Assembly: GCA_018242505.1 (NCBI GenBank)
Contig: JAFEBU010000038.1
Location: forward strand, 243,607-307,606
Source: Pseudomonadota bacterium
GTDB taxonomy: Bacteria; Pseudomonadota; Alphaproteobacteria; Reyranellales; Reyranellaceae
Direction of reading: 5' to 3'
DNA length: 64,000 nt
Shown: piece after piece, positions 50,632-60,561 of the stretch
Layout: each line of letters opens with the position of its first letter
How positions within the stretch are numbered: the stretch's first letter is position 1
Program-made: the position numbers and the translations under genes
The notes under the pieces: generated by a model
Database searches by the model: none
The model's input: the letters and a program-made list of their open reading frames with translations, nothing else
What the model was told of the DNA's origin: nothing

Positions 50632-52064
50632 TGCAATCGACGGCCCACGACTTCAAGGACAATGCCGGCGCGGCGCTCGCCGATCGCAACCTGCAGGAGT
50701 CGCTTGCCACGCTGAAGGTCGGGTTCTCCGAGCGGCGGCGCCAGGCGGCTGAACGACTGCCCGAGTTCGAGGCCTTGCGTGACCGTGCGCGCGACATCAA
50801 GAATCATGCACTGGCCAATCTCGATTTCTATCTCGAGGAGTTCGAGCGCAAGGTCACGGCGTTGGGCGGCCACGTGCATTGGGCGCCCACTGCCGGCGAT
50901 GCGCGCCGCATCATCGGCGATTTGTGCAAGAGTGTCGGCGCACGCACGGTCGCCAAGTCGAAATCGATGGTGGCCGAGGAGATTGCGCTCAACGAGCACC
51001 TGGAGGCGCTGGACATCGCACCGATCGAGACCGATCTCGGCGAATACATCATCCAGCTCCGCCGCGAGCCACCGAGCCACATCATCGCGCCGGCGGTCCA
51101 TCTCACCAAGGATCAGGTTGCCGACACCTTCCTGGAGCACCATACGCCGCTCGGCTTCACCAAGCGGCTGACCGAGCGCAACGATCTCGTCGCCGAGGCG
51201 CGCCATGTGTTGCGCCAGAAATTCCTCGATGCTGACGTCGGGCTCACCGGCGCGAACTTCCTGGTGGCGGAGACGGGCTCATCGATGCTGGTCACCAACG
51301 AGGGCAACGCCGATCTCTCCAACACGCTGCCCAAGATGCACATCGTGCTGGCGAGCATCGAGAAGGTGATCCCGACGCTGGAGGATGCCGCGGTGTTGTT
51401 GCGCGTGCTCGCGCGCTCGGCGACCGGACAGGAATCGTCGGCCTACACCACGCTCAACACCGGCCCGCGGCGCGACGGCGATCTCGATGGGCCGTCGGCC
51501 TATCACGTCGTCCTGCTCGACAACGGCCGCTCGTCGGTGCTGGGCACCCAGATGCAAGACATGTTGCGTTGCATACGCTGCGGCGCCTGCATGAACCATT
51601 GCCCGGTCTATGGAGCGATCGGCGGACACGCCTATGGCTGGGTCTATCCCGGTCCGATCGGGGCAGTGCTGACGCCGCAACTCGTCGGCGTCGAGGAGGC
51701 GGGCGACCTGCCCAACGCCTCGACCTTCTGCGGGCGTTGCGAGAGCGTCTGCCCGGTGCGCATTCCCCTCCCCGGCCTGATGCGCCATTGGCGCGAGCGC
51801 GAGTTCGAGCGGCATCTGACGCCGCGCGCAGTGCGGCAAGGCCTTGCCTTATGGTCCTGGCTGGTCCGCCGGCCCAAGCTCTATCGTCGGGTGACGCAGG
51901 TCGCCAACCGGTTGCTGTCGACGTTCGGCCGTGCCGAGGGACGCTATCATGCGCTGCCGCTGGCCAGCGGCTGGACGCGTTTCCGCGATTTTCCCGCCCC
52001 GCCCGCCGGCGGCACCTTTCACGCCCAGTGGGTGCGCCATGGCGGGGCGCGCATCCGGCCATGA
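50631..52064 (+). CDS. lutB: LutB-like iron-sulfur protein
   Basis: 477 residues. An LUD domain comes first (VAKSKSMVAEEIALNEHLEALDI, then DVGLTGANFLVAETGSSMLVTNEGNADL), followed by a ferredoxin-like two-cluster region with CIRCGACMNHCPVYGAIGG and CGRCESVCPVRIPLPGLM, and a helical C-terminus. It is the electron-transferring member of LutABC. ATG at 50631 overlaps the lutA stop (TGATG), and its stop overlaps lutC. Confidence 0.93.
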   Translation: MQSTAHDFKDNAGAALADRNLQESLATLKVGFSERRRQAAERLPEFEALRDRARDIKNHALANLDFYLEEFERKVTALGGHVHWAPTAGDARRIIGDLCKSVGARTVAKSKSMVAEEIALNEHLEALDIAPIETDLGEYIIQLRREPPSHIIAPAVHLTKDQVADTFLEHHTPLGFTKRLTERNDLVAEARHVLRQKFLDADVGLTGANFLVAETGSSMLVTNEGNADLSNTLPKMHIVLASIEKVIPTLEDAAVLLRVLARSATGQESSAYTTLNTGPRRDGDLDGPSAYHVVLLDNGRSSVLGTQMQDMLRCIRCGACMNHCPVYGAIGGHAYGWVYPGPIGAVLTPQLVGVEEAGDLPNASTFCGRCESVCPVRIPLPGLMRHWREREFERHLTPRAVRQGLALWSWLVRRPKLYRRVTQVANRLLSTFGRAEGRYHALPLASGWTRFRDFPAPPAGGTFHAQWVRHGGARIRP

Positions 52065-52747
52065 GCGACAGAGGCGACCCCGCACGCGAGCAGATCCTGG
52101 GCAGCATCCGCCGGTCGCTGCGCCGCGGCGAGCTCGCGGGTGCGGCCCGCGCCGCAGCTGAGGAGCGACTGGCCAGCCCGCCGCGCGGCCCGATCGTTCG
52201 ACGTGCCAAGCTGCCTCACGCCGAGAAGGTGGCCCTCTTCTGCCAATGGGCCGAAACCCACAATGCGACGGTGGCTCGGATCTCGGGCGCGGACGTGCCG
52301 GGCGAGGTCAGCGCCTACCTCGCGCGCAACAACCTTCCCGCGGAGGCGGCGATGGCCCCCTCGCCCCAGCTCGAAAGCTACGACTGGCAGAGCCAGAAGA
52401 TGCTCGCCCTACGACGCGGCCGCGGCGAGGGCCGCGACCAAGTCTCGATCACCGGCGCCTTCGCCGGTATTGCCGAGACCGGCACCGTGGTGATGGCGTC
52501 GGGGCCCGACCATCCGGTATCCCTCAATCTGCTGCCCGATACCCATATCGTCGTGCTGCGCGAGGCCGACATCGTCGGCGGCTACGAGGATGTTTGGGAG
52601 AAGCTGCGCGATCGTTACGGCAAGAACGGCATGCCGAGAACGGTGAACACCATTACCGGCCCCTCGCGCACCGGCGACATCGAGCAAACCATCGAACTTG
52701 GCGCCCATGGCCCGCGGCGCATGCATATCGTCGTGGTGCGGGATTGA
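52061..52747 (+). CDS. lutC: LutC-like LUD domain protein
   Basis: 228 residues. A helical N-terminus (REQILGSIRRSLRRGE) is followed by the LUD domain with VSITGAFAGIAETGTVVMASGPDHPVSLNLLPDTHIVVLREADIVGGYEDVWEKL and the terminal GPSRTGDIEQTIELGAHGPRRMHIVVV. It is the third member of LutABC. It overlaps lutB by four bases; its own stop overlaps a probable TTG start of the methyltransferase gene downstream. Confidence 0.93.
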   Translation: MSDRGDPAREQILGSIRRSLRRGELAGAARAAAEERLASPPRGPIVRRAKLPHAEKVALFCQWAETHNATVARISGADVPGEVSAYLARNNLPAEAAMAPSPQLESYDWQSQKMLALRRGRGEGRDQVSITGAFAGIAETGTVVMASGPDHPVSLNLLPDTHIVVLREADIVGGYEDVWEKLRDRYGKNGMPRTVNTITGPSRTGDIEQTIELGAHGPRRMHIVVVRD

Positions 52748-53517
52748 CGCGAGCGCCGGCGCCGACCGAGGGTCAGCCGAGGGGTCGCGGCAGCGAATTG
52801 CGCGTCGTCGGTAGCAGTGTCGGACAAGAGATCGGCCTGCTTTTCGACCGGCTGGCGCAGCCCGTCGGACGGCGGCGGCTACGTGTTCTGCAAGTCGGTG
52901 CCCGCACGTCCGTCTCGGATCGCAATGAAAAAAATTGGCGTACTCTCGTCGGTCAGCGCTTCGGTCGGCAAGCGAGCTTCATCGGCATCGATCTCGTCGC
53001 GGGTGGCAATGTCGATCACGTGGCCGATATTTGCAGTTCTTCCCGCACGCTCAAATCGATCCTCGGCGCCGAGCTCTTCGACCTGGTGGTGTGCTGCCAT
53101 GTCCTGGAACACACCCGTTCGCCTTTGCGGGCGGCACGCAATGTCGAGAGTCTGCTGAGGCCGGGCGGCCTCGCCTTCGTCTCGACGCCCTGGTCGCAGG
53201 CCTTCCATGCCGCACCGGACGATTACTGGCGCTTCTCGGTACGCGGGCTCAGCGTGATGTTCACGCGGCTTGAGATTCTGTCGGCCTTTTATAGTGGTGG
53301 CGATGTCGGCCTCGACGTGGCTTACCGGGTCGAACGAGAGGGTCAACCGGACCTGGAAGCGCGCGCCGGCGCGGTCGAGCAGGGCCTGTTCCAGATCGTG
53401 CTGGACCACAAAGACAATCGCGACATCCTGGCGCGTCAAGCGACCGAGCGCCTGCCCGTGTCGCGGACCTATCTGCCAACGCTCTTCGTGAATGTCGTGG
53501 GCCGGCGGCGGCCCTAG
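52744..53517 (+). CDS. Class I SAM-dependent methyltransferase
   Basis: About 257 residues. The motif I region is LRVLQVGARTSVSDRNEKNWRTLVG, followed by FIGIDLVAGGNVDHVADI, then DLVVCCHVLEHTRSPLRAARNVESLLRPGGLAFVSTPWSQAFHAAPDDYWRFS, the last being typical of Methyltransf_11 enzymes in glycan and surface clusters. The start is uncertain: TTG at 52744 overlaps the lutC stop (TTGA) and is chosen because that arrangement recurs in this genome. The role next to lutABC is not clear. Confidence 0.75.
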   Translation: MTRAPAPTEGQPRGRGSELRVVGSSVGQEIGLLFDRLAQPVGRRRLRVLQVGARTSVSDRNEKNWRTLVGQRFGRQASFIGIDLVAGGNVDHVADICSSSRTLKSILGAELFDLVVCCHVLEHTRSPLRAARNVESLLRPGGLAFVSTPWSQAFHAAPDDYWRFSVRGLSVMFTRLEILSAFYSGGDVGLDVAYRVEREGQPDLEARAGAVEQGLFQIVLDHKDNRDILARQATERLPVSRTYLPTLFVNVVGRRRP

Positions 53518-53539
53518 AGCAGACATTGTGCGCAAAGAA

Positions 53540-53567
53540 AAGAGCGGGCTTTCGCCCGCTCTTTCCA
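53540..53567. terminator. Bidirectional rho-independent terminator
   Basis: Ten-bp perfect stem AAGAGCGGGC-TTTC-GCCCGCTCTT. On the minus strand TTTTCTTT follows, ending the porin transcript; on the plus strand TTTCCATTT follows, ending the lutABC-methyltransferase transcript. It is the clearest terminator in the window. Confidence 0.88.
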
Positions 53568-53588
53568 TTTCGATCCAGTCGTTGGCGA

Positions 53589-54956
53589 CTAGAAGCGGAA
53601 GTCCATGCCCAGAAGCGCGGCCCAGGACTGGGCTGCCACTGCATTGGACGGGCCGGCGAGGTTGTTGAAGATCAGGCCGCCCATCATCTTCACGCCCGGT
53701 CCGAGGGCATAGTTGGCGCCGACTTCGATCTTCGAGGCCGTAACCGTGCCGAAGTTCGCACCACCAATGTTCGGATTGCCGCTGAAGTAGGCGGCAGTCG
53801 ACGCCGCTTGCTGGATGGCGCAGGAGCTCGACGTGCCCTGGTTACAGTTCACGATCGAGCCGATACCGTTGCCGTTGTTGTTCCGGGCAATGGCCGCACC
53901 GACCGACAGCTGCCACGGGCCGGTTTCATACATCAGGCCGACAGCGAACGAGTTCGTGTCGTTGTTCTGACCCGTGTAATAGTTCGAGCCGAGACCGTTG
54001 TTGTCCCAAGTGTACGAACCGCCGAGGGTGAAGCCGAAGGCGCTGAACTGCAAGCCAGCGACGAACTGCTTCCATGACGTCAGATTGGCGCCATTGATCA
54101 GGTTGGCAGCGGACTGAACGTAATTGTAGCTCGGCACGAAGCTCATGTACGAGTAGGCGACATAGGCCGCGACCGAGAAATCACCGAACTTGTTCAGGTA
54201 GTTCGCGCCGATGGAGAGAGCGTCCTGCCATGAATTGTCGTTGGTCGGGCAGCCGTTCGTCGTGATGGCGTCAGAGAAGCCACAGGCAACCGTTGCCGTG
54301 CCCGGTCCCGGTGCAAGGCCCCACTGGGAGCCTGGCTGAACCTGCGGCTGGAGCTTCGGTGCATAGCCAACACCGATCTGCAGGCCCGCGAAGCGCGGCG
54401 TGTAGTAGTTGATGCGATTGACGTCCTGATACTGGGCGTCAATGGTCTGTGCCGAAATGCGGAACGCCGCGGCATTGTTGGCGTTGGCGACCGGGTTGGT
54501 CCAGCTGAACGACGAGTTGTGCTGGAAGAAGCCGAAGCCCAGCAGCGCCGACGGCGCGCCGTAGTACATGATGTACGCGGCATCGTCTTTGCCACCGAAC
54601 TCGACGCGGCCCCAGTCACCGAACGCGAACAGGTAAGCTTCGTCGATCTGACGAGGCGACCCAGCCGCACCGGAAACTGAATTGTGACCTTCCAACTCGA
54701 CGCGGACACCGATCGAGGTGCCGTTGTCCAGCTTGGTCTGGCCGATGAAGTGGATTTCGCCTTCCTGAATGAACTGGAGGCCCTTGTACTGCACACTGCT
54801 ACCGTTCAGTGCGTACGTGCCTTGCATGGAGCCAGCAAGCGCATAGAACTGATAGTAGCCGCCAACGCCCATCTTGATGGGATCGGCAGCCATGGCAGGG
54901 GCGGCCACCAGGCCACCGACGGCCAAGGCGGTCGAGCCTAGCAATAGCTTTTTCAT
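53589..54956 (-). CDS. Outer-membrane porin
   Basis: 455 residues. The signal peptide KKLLLGSTALAVGGLVAAPAMA precedes DPIKMGVGGYYQFYA, and the body is a series of amphipathic beta strands with Gly/Asn/Tyr-rich turns, ending in ALLGMDFRF with the terminal phenylalanine of outer-membrane beta barrels. The FGDWGRVEFGGKDDAAY segment is typical of Gram-negative porins. ATG 54956 is chosen because GGGAG is well spaced; the adjacent ATG 54959 is too close. Its codon use, richer in A/T at third positions than that of its neighbours, suggests high expression. Confidence 0.9.
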   Translation of the reverse strand: MKKLLLGSTALAVGGLVAAPAMAADPIKMGVGGYYQFYALAGSMQGTYALNGSSVQYKGLQFIQEGEIHFIGQTKLDNGTSIGVRVELEGHNSVSGAAGSPRQIDEAYLFAFGDWGRVEFGGKDDAAYIMYYGAPSALLGFGFFQHNSSFSWTNPVANANNAAAFRISAQTIDAQYQDVNRINYYTPRFAGLQIGVGYAPKLQPQVQPGSQWGLAPGPGTATVACGFSDAITTNGCPTNDNSWQDALSIGANYLNKFGDFSVAAYVAYSYMSFVPSYNYVQSAANLINGANLTSWKQFVAGLQFSAFGFTLGGSYTWDNNGLGSNYYTGQNNDTNSFAVGLMYETGPWQLSVGAAIARNNNGNGIGSIVNCNQGTSSSCAIQQAASTAAYFSGNPNIGGANFGTVTASKIEVGANYALGPGVKMMGGLIFNNLAGPSNAVAAQSWAALLGMDFRF

Positions 54957-55354
54957 CATTCTCCCTCTCTCATTAGTCAGAGACTGGTACATACCCAAAG
55001 GCCTTGTCTGACCGACGGATTGCGTGCTTCGGTCACGCGCTCTCCCGCCAATGCGACCGCCGAATAAAAACACACGGCCAAAACCAGGGTCAAGGAATGG
55101 ACGCAATCGCACCCGAATCTCTCCGGACCTGTGGCGTCTTTGTCACATTTTGCGCGATACCTGCCTTGTTTTGGACCTAGTCATGAAGGCCCGCTACCCA
55201 AATTGCCAGAACTTATTGATCCTCTATTAGGACTTACTTAATCTTGTAAAAAGACCCTGTTGATCGCGTGCTATTCTGCCCCTTGCCGTAGCCAAGGGCC
55301 ACGCTTATGGTCGCCGCGCTTCTGGGGCAGGAAGCGCGCATCAACAGGTAGAGC
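54957..55354. promoter_or_regulatory. 398-bp divergent regulatory region between porin and DUF3576 genes
   Basis: No gene is seen. The part at about 55190-55262 is clearly AT-rich for this genome (ACTTATTGATCC, TTACTTAATCTTG) and probably holds the promoters for both divergent genes. The porin side would then have a leader of more than 200 bases. The porin ribosome binding site (GAGAGGGAGA) is next to its start. Specific promoter boxes could not be fixed. Confidence 0.45.
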
Positions 55355-55951
55355 ATGGCAAATTTCGCCACGGCACGCGGGAGCAGCAGAACTTTGGGTC
55401 GATCTTCCTTGTTCATCATATGTACGGCAGGACTCACCCTGTCGCTGGCGGGCTGCGGCGGCAACCCGAACGCCATCAAAGAGCGCGATTATGGCGGCGG
55501 CCGAGCTGCCAAGGAGCAGGCGTCCCAAGGCCTCGGCGGCCAGACCCAGGAGACCGGCAGCCTGTTCGGGCCCGGCGGCCTGTTCGGTTCCAAGGCGGAA
55601 AAGCGGGACGATCAGAGCACCGGGGTGGCGGTCAATGCCTTCCTGTGGCGCGCCAGCCTCGATACGATCAATTTCATCCCACTGGTGCAGGCTGATCCAT
55701 TCGGCGGTGTGATCATCACCGACTGGTACACACCCGCCGAGGCGCCCAACGAGCGCATGAAGGTCCAGGTCACCATCCTCGACCGCGCGCTCAGGGCCGA
55801 CGGCGTGCGCGTCTCGGTGTTCAAGCAGCAGCAGAATCCCAAGGGCGGCGGGTGGGTCGATGCTCAGGTAGACCCGCAAACCAACACCGACATCGAGAAC
55901 GCGATCCTGACCCGCGCCCGACAGTTGCGCATTGCCCAAGGCGGGAGCTGA
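55355..55951 (+). CDS. DUF3576 lipoprotein
   Basis: 198 residues. The signal ends in LTLSLAGCGGN (lipobox Cys), followed by a Gly-rich linker and the DUF3576 domain: AVNAFLWRASLDTINFIPLVQADPFGGVIITDWYTPAEAPNERMKVQVTILDRALRADGVRVSVFKQ. The gene is commonly found just upstream of leuS in alphaproteobacteria, as here. It is an outer-membrane-associated lipoprotein; the function is unknown. Confidence 0.9.
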   Translation: MANFATARGSSRTLGRSSLFIICTAGLTLSLAGCGGNPNAIKERDYGGGRAAKEQASQGLGGQTQETGSLFGPGGLFGSKAEKRDDQSTGVAVNAFLWRASLDTINFIPLVQADPFGGVIITDWYTPAEAPNERMKVQVTILDRALRADGVRVSVFKQQQNPKGGGWVDAQVDPQTNTDIENAILTRARQLRIAQGGS

Positions 55952-56080
55952 TCAGGCGGGAACTGTTCGATCGGGAGTTGATCGGGCGGAGCCGATCGAC
56001 TCCAGACGCATTCACGATGCTTGACGAGAAGGGCCGCAGGGGGCATCCGCTGCGGCCTCTGTCGTTTTTGGAGTGAGCCC

Positions 56081-58687
56081 GTGTCGTCCGCAGTGCCCCA
56101 GGCATCGTCACCGCCGCGCTACAATTTTCGCGAGACCGAGGCCAAATGGCAGAAGGTCTGGGACGAACGGCAGACCTTTCGCGCCGTCATGGATAAGGCG
56201 CGGCCAAAGTATTACGTGCTTGAGATGTTCCCCTATCCGTCGGGGCGCATCCATATGGGTCACGTACGCAACTACACCCAGGGCGACGTGATCGCCCGCT
56301 ACAAACGCGCCAAAGGTTTCAACGTGCTGCACCCCATGGGCTGGGATGCGTTCGGCCTGCCGGCCGAAAACGCAGCGATGGAGAAGAAGGTTCATCCGCG
56401 CAAATGGACCTACGACAACATCGCCACCATGAAGGCGCAGCTGAAGTCGATGGGTCTCTCACTCGACTGGAGTCGCGAGCTGGCGACCTGCGATCCCGAG
56501 TACTACCGCCATGAACAGAAGATGTTCCTCGATTTCTGGAAGGCGGGGCTCGCCTATCGCAGCGAGGCCTGGGTGAACTGGGATCCGGTCGACAACACCG
56601 TGCTCGCCAACGAGCAGGTGATCGAAGGCAAGGGCTGGCGCACCGGCGCCGTCGTCGAGCGGCGCAAGCTCACGCAGTGGAACCTGCGCATGACAGCCTT
56701 CACAGAAGAGCTGCTGGAGCGCCTCGACACGCTCGACCGCTGGCCGGAGAAGGTGCGCCTGATGCAGGCCAACTGGATCGGCAAGAGCCGGGGCGCGCGC
56801 GTCTTTTTCGCGCTCACCGACCTGTCCGGCGCGGCTCGCGAAAAGCTCGAGATCTTCACCACGCGGCCCGACACGCTTTACGGCGCCTCGTTCATGGCGC
56901 TGTCGGTCGACCATCCCGTGGTGGCCGAGCTCGCGCAAACGGATCCCGGCCTGCAGCGCTTCGTTGCCGAATGCCGCAAGACCGGTACCGCCGCGGCCGA
57001 ACTCGAAACGGCGGAGAAGCAGGGCTACAAGCTGCCGCTGCTCGCCAGGCATCCACTGCTGCCGGGCAGGACGGTGCCGGTCTACGCCGCCAATTTCGTG
57101 CTGATGGAATACGGCACCGGCGCGGTCTTCGGCTGCCCAGGCCACGACGAGCGCGACCATGAGTTCGCGACCAAGTACGGGCTGCCGATCCTGCCGGTCG
57201 TCATGCCGAAGGACGCCGATCCCAAGACGTTCAGCGTCGCGGACGCAGCCTTCACCGAGGACGGCATCATCATCAACTCCGGTTTCCTGGACGGCCTTTC
57301 GGTCGAGGAGGCGAAGACGAAGGTGATCGCGCGGCTGGAGGAGCTGGGCGTCGGCAAGGGCACGATCCAGTATCGCCAGCGCGACTGGCTGGTGTCGCGC
57401 CAGCGTTACTGGGGCACACCGATCCCCGCAATCCATTGCGCGAAGTGCGGTGTGGTCCCTGTGCCGGAGAAGGACCTCCCGGTACGCCTGCCGGAGGATG
57501 TCACCTTCGACCGGCCGGGCAATCCGCTCGACCATCATCCGACCTGGAAGCACGTCGCCTGCCCGAAGTGCGGTGCCGCGGCGGTGCGAGAGACCGACAC
57601 GTTCGACACCTTCGTGAATTCGAGCTGGTACTTCGACCGGTTCACCTCGCCGCATCTCAAGAGTGCCCCGTTCGATCGTCAGGAGGACCACTACTGGATG
57701 CCGGTCGATCAATATATCGGCGGCATCGAGCATGCGATCCTGCATTTGCTCTATTCGCGCTTCTGGACCCGCGCCATGCGCGAGGTGCAGATGACCGACC
57801 GCGACGAGCCGTTCGACGGACTGTTCACCCAGGGCATGGTCTGCCACGAGACCTACCGTGCGAGCGACGGCACGTGGCTGCTGCCGGAGGAAGTCGAGCG
57901 CGTCGGCGGCAAGGTCGTACGGCTCTCCGACAAGAGCCTGGTCGAGGTCGGCCGCTCGGAGAAGATGTCGAAGTCGAAGAAGAATGTCGTCGACCCCGAT
58001 CAGATCATCCGCGACTACGGCGCCGACACTGCGCGCTGGTTCATGCTGTCGGATAGTCCGCCCGAGCGCGATCTCGAATGGACGGAGGCGGGCGTCGCCG
58101 GCGCCTGGCGCTTCCAGCAGCGACTCTATCGCATCGCGACCGAGGCACTGCCCGGCCTGCCGGCCATCGGCACGCCCCGGCCTCACTCATTCTCCGAGAC
58201 CGCGACCAAACTCCGGCGTGCGGCGCACAAGGCGGTGGCCGGCATTTCGGCCGACATCGAGGCCTTCCACTTCAACAAGGCCGTGGCGCGGCTCTACGAA
58301 CTCGCCAACACGATCGGCGGCAGCGCGCCCAAGGACGCCTCGCATTCATGGGCCCAGCGCGAAGCGCTGGAGATCTTCGCCCGGCTGATCGGGCCGATGA
58401 CGCCGCATCTTGCCGAGGAGCTGTGGCAGGCTCTGGGCCACAAGACCCTGCTGGCCGAGGAGCCGTGGCCGGTCTCCGAGCCCGCACTGCTGGCCGAGGA
58501 CACGGTGACGGTCGCTGTCCAATTCAACGGCAAGCTGCGTGCCACGCTGCAGCTGGCAAAGGATGCACAGAAGGAGGCTGCCGAGAGGGCGGCACTCGCA
58601 ATGCCGGAGATCGAACGGGCGCTCGAAGGTCGGACGCCCAAGCGGGTCGTCGTGGTGCCGAACCGGATCGTCAATGTCGTCGCCTGA
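56081..58687 (+). CDS. leuS: Leucyl-tRNA synthetase
   Basis: 868 residues. The HIGH motif appears as [17 protein letters not shown] (H58 region), the KMSKS motif as [11 protein letters not shown] (628-632). The CP1 editing domain ([21 protein letters not shown] and [22 protein letters not shown]) and the leucine-specific zinc-like module ([20 protein letters not shown] ... CPKCG) are present. GTG at 56081 has GGAG eight bases upstream and gives a start resembling relatives; the frame is open to 56021. holA follows after only three bases. Confidence 0.96.
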   Translation: MSSAVPQASSPPRYNFRETEAKWQKVWDERQTFRAVMDKARPKYYVLEMFPYPSGRIHMGHVRNYTQGDVIARYKRAKGFNVLHPMGWDAFGLPAENAAMEKKVHPRKWTYDNIATMKAQLKSMGLSLDWSRELATCDPEYYRHEQKMFLDFWKAGLAYRSEAWVNWDPVDNTVLANEQVIEGKGWRTGAVVERRKLTQWNLRMTAFTEELLERLDTLDRWPEKVRLMQANWIGKSRGARVFFALTDLSGAAREKLEIFTTRPDTLYGASFMALSVDHPVVAELAQTDPGLQRFVAECRKTGTAAAELETAEKQGYKLPLLARHPLLPGRTVPVYAANFVLMEYGTGAVFGCPGHDERDHEFATKYGLPILPVVMPKDADPKTFSVADAAFTEDGIIINSGFLDGLSVEEAKTKVIARLEELGVGKGTIQYRQRDWLVSRQRYWGTPIPAIHCAKCGVVPVPEKDLPVRLPEDVTFDRPGNPLDHHPTWKHVACPKCGAAAVRETDTFDTFVNSSWYFDRFTSPHLKSAPFDRQEDHYWMPVDQYIGGIEHAILHLLYSRFWTRAMREVQMTDRDEPFDGLFTQGMVCHETYRASDGTWLLPEEVERVGGKVVRLSDKSLVEVGRSEKMSKSKKNVVDPDQIIRDYGADTARWFMLSDSPPERDLEWTEAGVAGAWRFQQRLYRIATEALPGLPAIGTPRPHSFSETATKLRRAAHKAVAGISADIEAFHFNKAVARLYELANTIGGSAPKDASHSWAQREALEIFARLIGPMTPHLAEELWQALGHKTLLAEEPWPVSEPALLAEDTVTVAVQFNGKLRATLQLAKDAQKEAAERAALAMPEIERALEGRTPKRVVVVPNRIVNVVA

Positions 58688-58690
58688 CGC

Positions 58691-59740
58691 ATGAAGATCG
58701 AGCCGCGCCAGGTCGAAGCGTTCCTCAAGAAGCCCGATGCCGCCATTCGGGGCGTCGTCGTCTATGGCAACGACGAGGGGCTCGTCGCAGAGCGCGCGAC
58801 AGCGCTCGCCAAAATGGCATGCGCCGACCTGAACGATCCGTTCCGGGTGGTCGACATCGCCGGCGATGCCTTGAAAGCCGATCCGGCGCGACTGGCCGAT
58901 GAATTCTCGGCCCAGTCGCTGATGGGTGGGCGACGGGTGGTCCGCGTCCGGCCGGCCGGCGAGGAATCGGTGGCGGCGCTGGAGAATCTTGTCGCGGCCG
59001 GCGCGGGCGATGCGCTGATCGTCCTCGAGGCGGGCAACCTCACGCCGCGCTCGGCGCTGCGCACGCTCGCGGAGACCGAGGCCTGCCTGGCCGCCTTGCC
59101 CTGCTATCCCGATTCGGTCGAGGCGCTGGAGGGGTTGGTGGAAAGCGCCGCGCGCGCAGCCGGCCTCGGCGTCGCCGCCGACGCGCTCGACTGGATCGTC
59201 GAGCGGCTGGGCGGCGATCGCGGCCAGACCCGCAGCGAGATCGACAAGCTGTTGCTTTACAAGACAGGCGATACCAACACGACGATCACACTCGACGATG
59301 CGGTCGCCGTGCTGGGCGACACCGCCGCGGTCGGCATCGACAACGTGATCGCCGCCACCTTCGGCGGCGACGTGGCGGCGCTCGACCGCGCACTCGACCG
59401 CGTCTTCGCCGAAGGCGGCAATCCGGTGCAGCTCGTGCGCTCCCTGCAACGCCATGCCGACCAGCTTCACCTGGTCGCCAGCCATGCCAAGGGCGGCAAT
59501 ATCGAGGGCGCCATGTTCAAGGCCCGCGGTTTGCCACGCGGCGGACCGGTGCGACAGCGTTTCGAGCGGCACTTGCACGGCTGGCCGCTGCCGCGGCTCA
59601 GCTCCGCCTTGTCGACCATCCTGGCGGCGGAGATCGAGTGCAAGAGCACCGGCCTGCCGGACGAAGCGATCGCGCGTCGTTTGTGCCTGCGCCTCGCCCA
59701 ATTCGCGAGAGGCACCCGCGAGACGCGCGCGCGTCGATAG
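58691..59740 (+). CDS. holA: DNA polymerase III delta subunit
   Basis: 349 residues. It is a clamp-loader subunit: VEAFLKKPDAAIRGVVVYGNDEGLVAERATALA at the start, FSAQSLMGGRRVVRVRPA, then SEIDKLLLYKTGD and NPVQLVRSLQRHADQLHLV. These match HolA of alphaproteobacteria. It opens and loads the sliding clamp. It follows leuS by three bases; the lptE gene that normally lies between them in alphaproteobacteria is absent. Confidence 0.93.
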   Translation: MKIEPRQVEAFLKKPDAAIRGVVVYGNDEGLVAERATALAKMACADLNDPFRVVDIAGDALKADPARLADEFSAQSLMGGRRVVRVRPAGEESVAALENLVAAGAGDALIVLEAGNLTPRSALRTLAETEACLAALPCYPDSVEALEGLVESAARAAGLGVAADALDWIVERLGGDRGQTRSEIDKLLLYKTGDTNTTITLDDAVAVLGDTAAVGIDNVIAATFGGDVAALDRALDRVFAEGGNPVQLVRSLQRHADQLHLVASHAKGGNIEGAMFKARGLPRGGPVRQRFERHLHGWPLPRLSSALSTILAAEIECKSTGLPDEAIARRLCLRLAQFARGTRETRARR

Positions 59741-59745
59741 GGACG

Positions 59746-60561
59746 CTACTTGCGGGCGCGCATCGACAAGGGAACGGCGGCCTGATCGGTCAGCACCAGG
59801 AAGGTGAAGCTCTCCTCGATATAGAGCCGCACCAATTCGGTTGTGTGTTCAAGATAGCCAATCGAGAAGTCCTGGCCGACGGAAAGCTCGAAGTCGCCAC
59901 CGCGCAGCGAGATCACCAGGCCGCCCTCGAGGCCGGGCGCCGGCACGATCGCGCCATCGATCAGGCGCTTCACATGGGTGAGCATCGGATAGCCGCCTTC
60001 GGTGCGGGCAGCGAGATCCTTGTAGAGCTGCTCGTTGAGCACCACCGAGAACGGGCCCTCGACGCCATCGTCGCGCAGCTTCGTCAACGCGGCGGCAACC
60101 GCGCCGGGATAATCGTTGTGACTGGCGCCGAGCGGCACGGCGCTCTCGGCGGCAGCCTGGCAGATGCCGGTGATATGTGCAGCCTCGTAGCCGTGGAAGA
60201 TCGCACGGTCCTCTGCGATCGCGATCGCCCGCGCCGCCGCCGTGACCGCATCGAGGTCGGGATCCCGGGCGCCGCGGTCGATGGCGTCGAGCTCGGCGCG
60301 CGTTATCTCGAAGGGAATGCGCAGCTCGACCAGCGGCTGGATGCGCCGCAGCCGCGCCTGCACCTCCTTGGCACCGGCGGGCGAGGCGATGGGATCGGCC
60401 CGGCCCAGCTCGACATCCGATGCGCCCCAGCCGAGCGGTCCCTGGAAGTCGACCACGCGGCGTGCGGCGAGCAGGGCGCGCAAGGTGCGCTTGGCTTCCT
60501 TTTCGATCTCGGCCCAGCCGGCCGGCGTGACCGGTGCGCGGTCGCGAAACAGATGGTTCAT
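59746..60561 (-). CDS. enc: Family 1 encapsulin nanocompartment shell protein
   Basis: 271 residues with the HK97-like capsid fold of T=1 encapsulins. The start HLFRDRAPVTPAGWAEIEKEAKRTLRALLAARRVVDFQGPLGWGASDVELGR is diagnostic. PLVELRIPFEITRAELDAIDRGARDPDLD and the C-terminal GYLEHTTELVRLYIEESFTFLVLTDQAAVPL follow. Sixty copies are expected to form a shell of about 24 nm. Its start overlaps the ferritin gene stop (ATGA), so cargo and shell are coupled. Confidence 0.95.
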   Translation of the reverse strand: MNHLFRDRAPVTPAGWAEIEKEAKRTLRALLAARRVVDFQGPLGWGASDVELGRADPIASPAGAKEVQARLRRIQPLVELRIPFEITRAELDAIDRGARDPDLDAVTAAARAIAIAEDRAIFHGYEAAHITGICQAAAESAVPLGASHNDYPGAVAAALTKLRDDGVEGPFSVVLNEQLYKDLAARTEGGYPMLTHVKRLIDGAIVPAPGLEGGLVISLRGGDFELSVGQDFSIGYLEHTTELVRLYIEESFTFLVLTDQAAVPLSMRARK

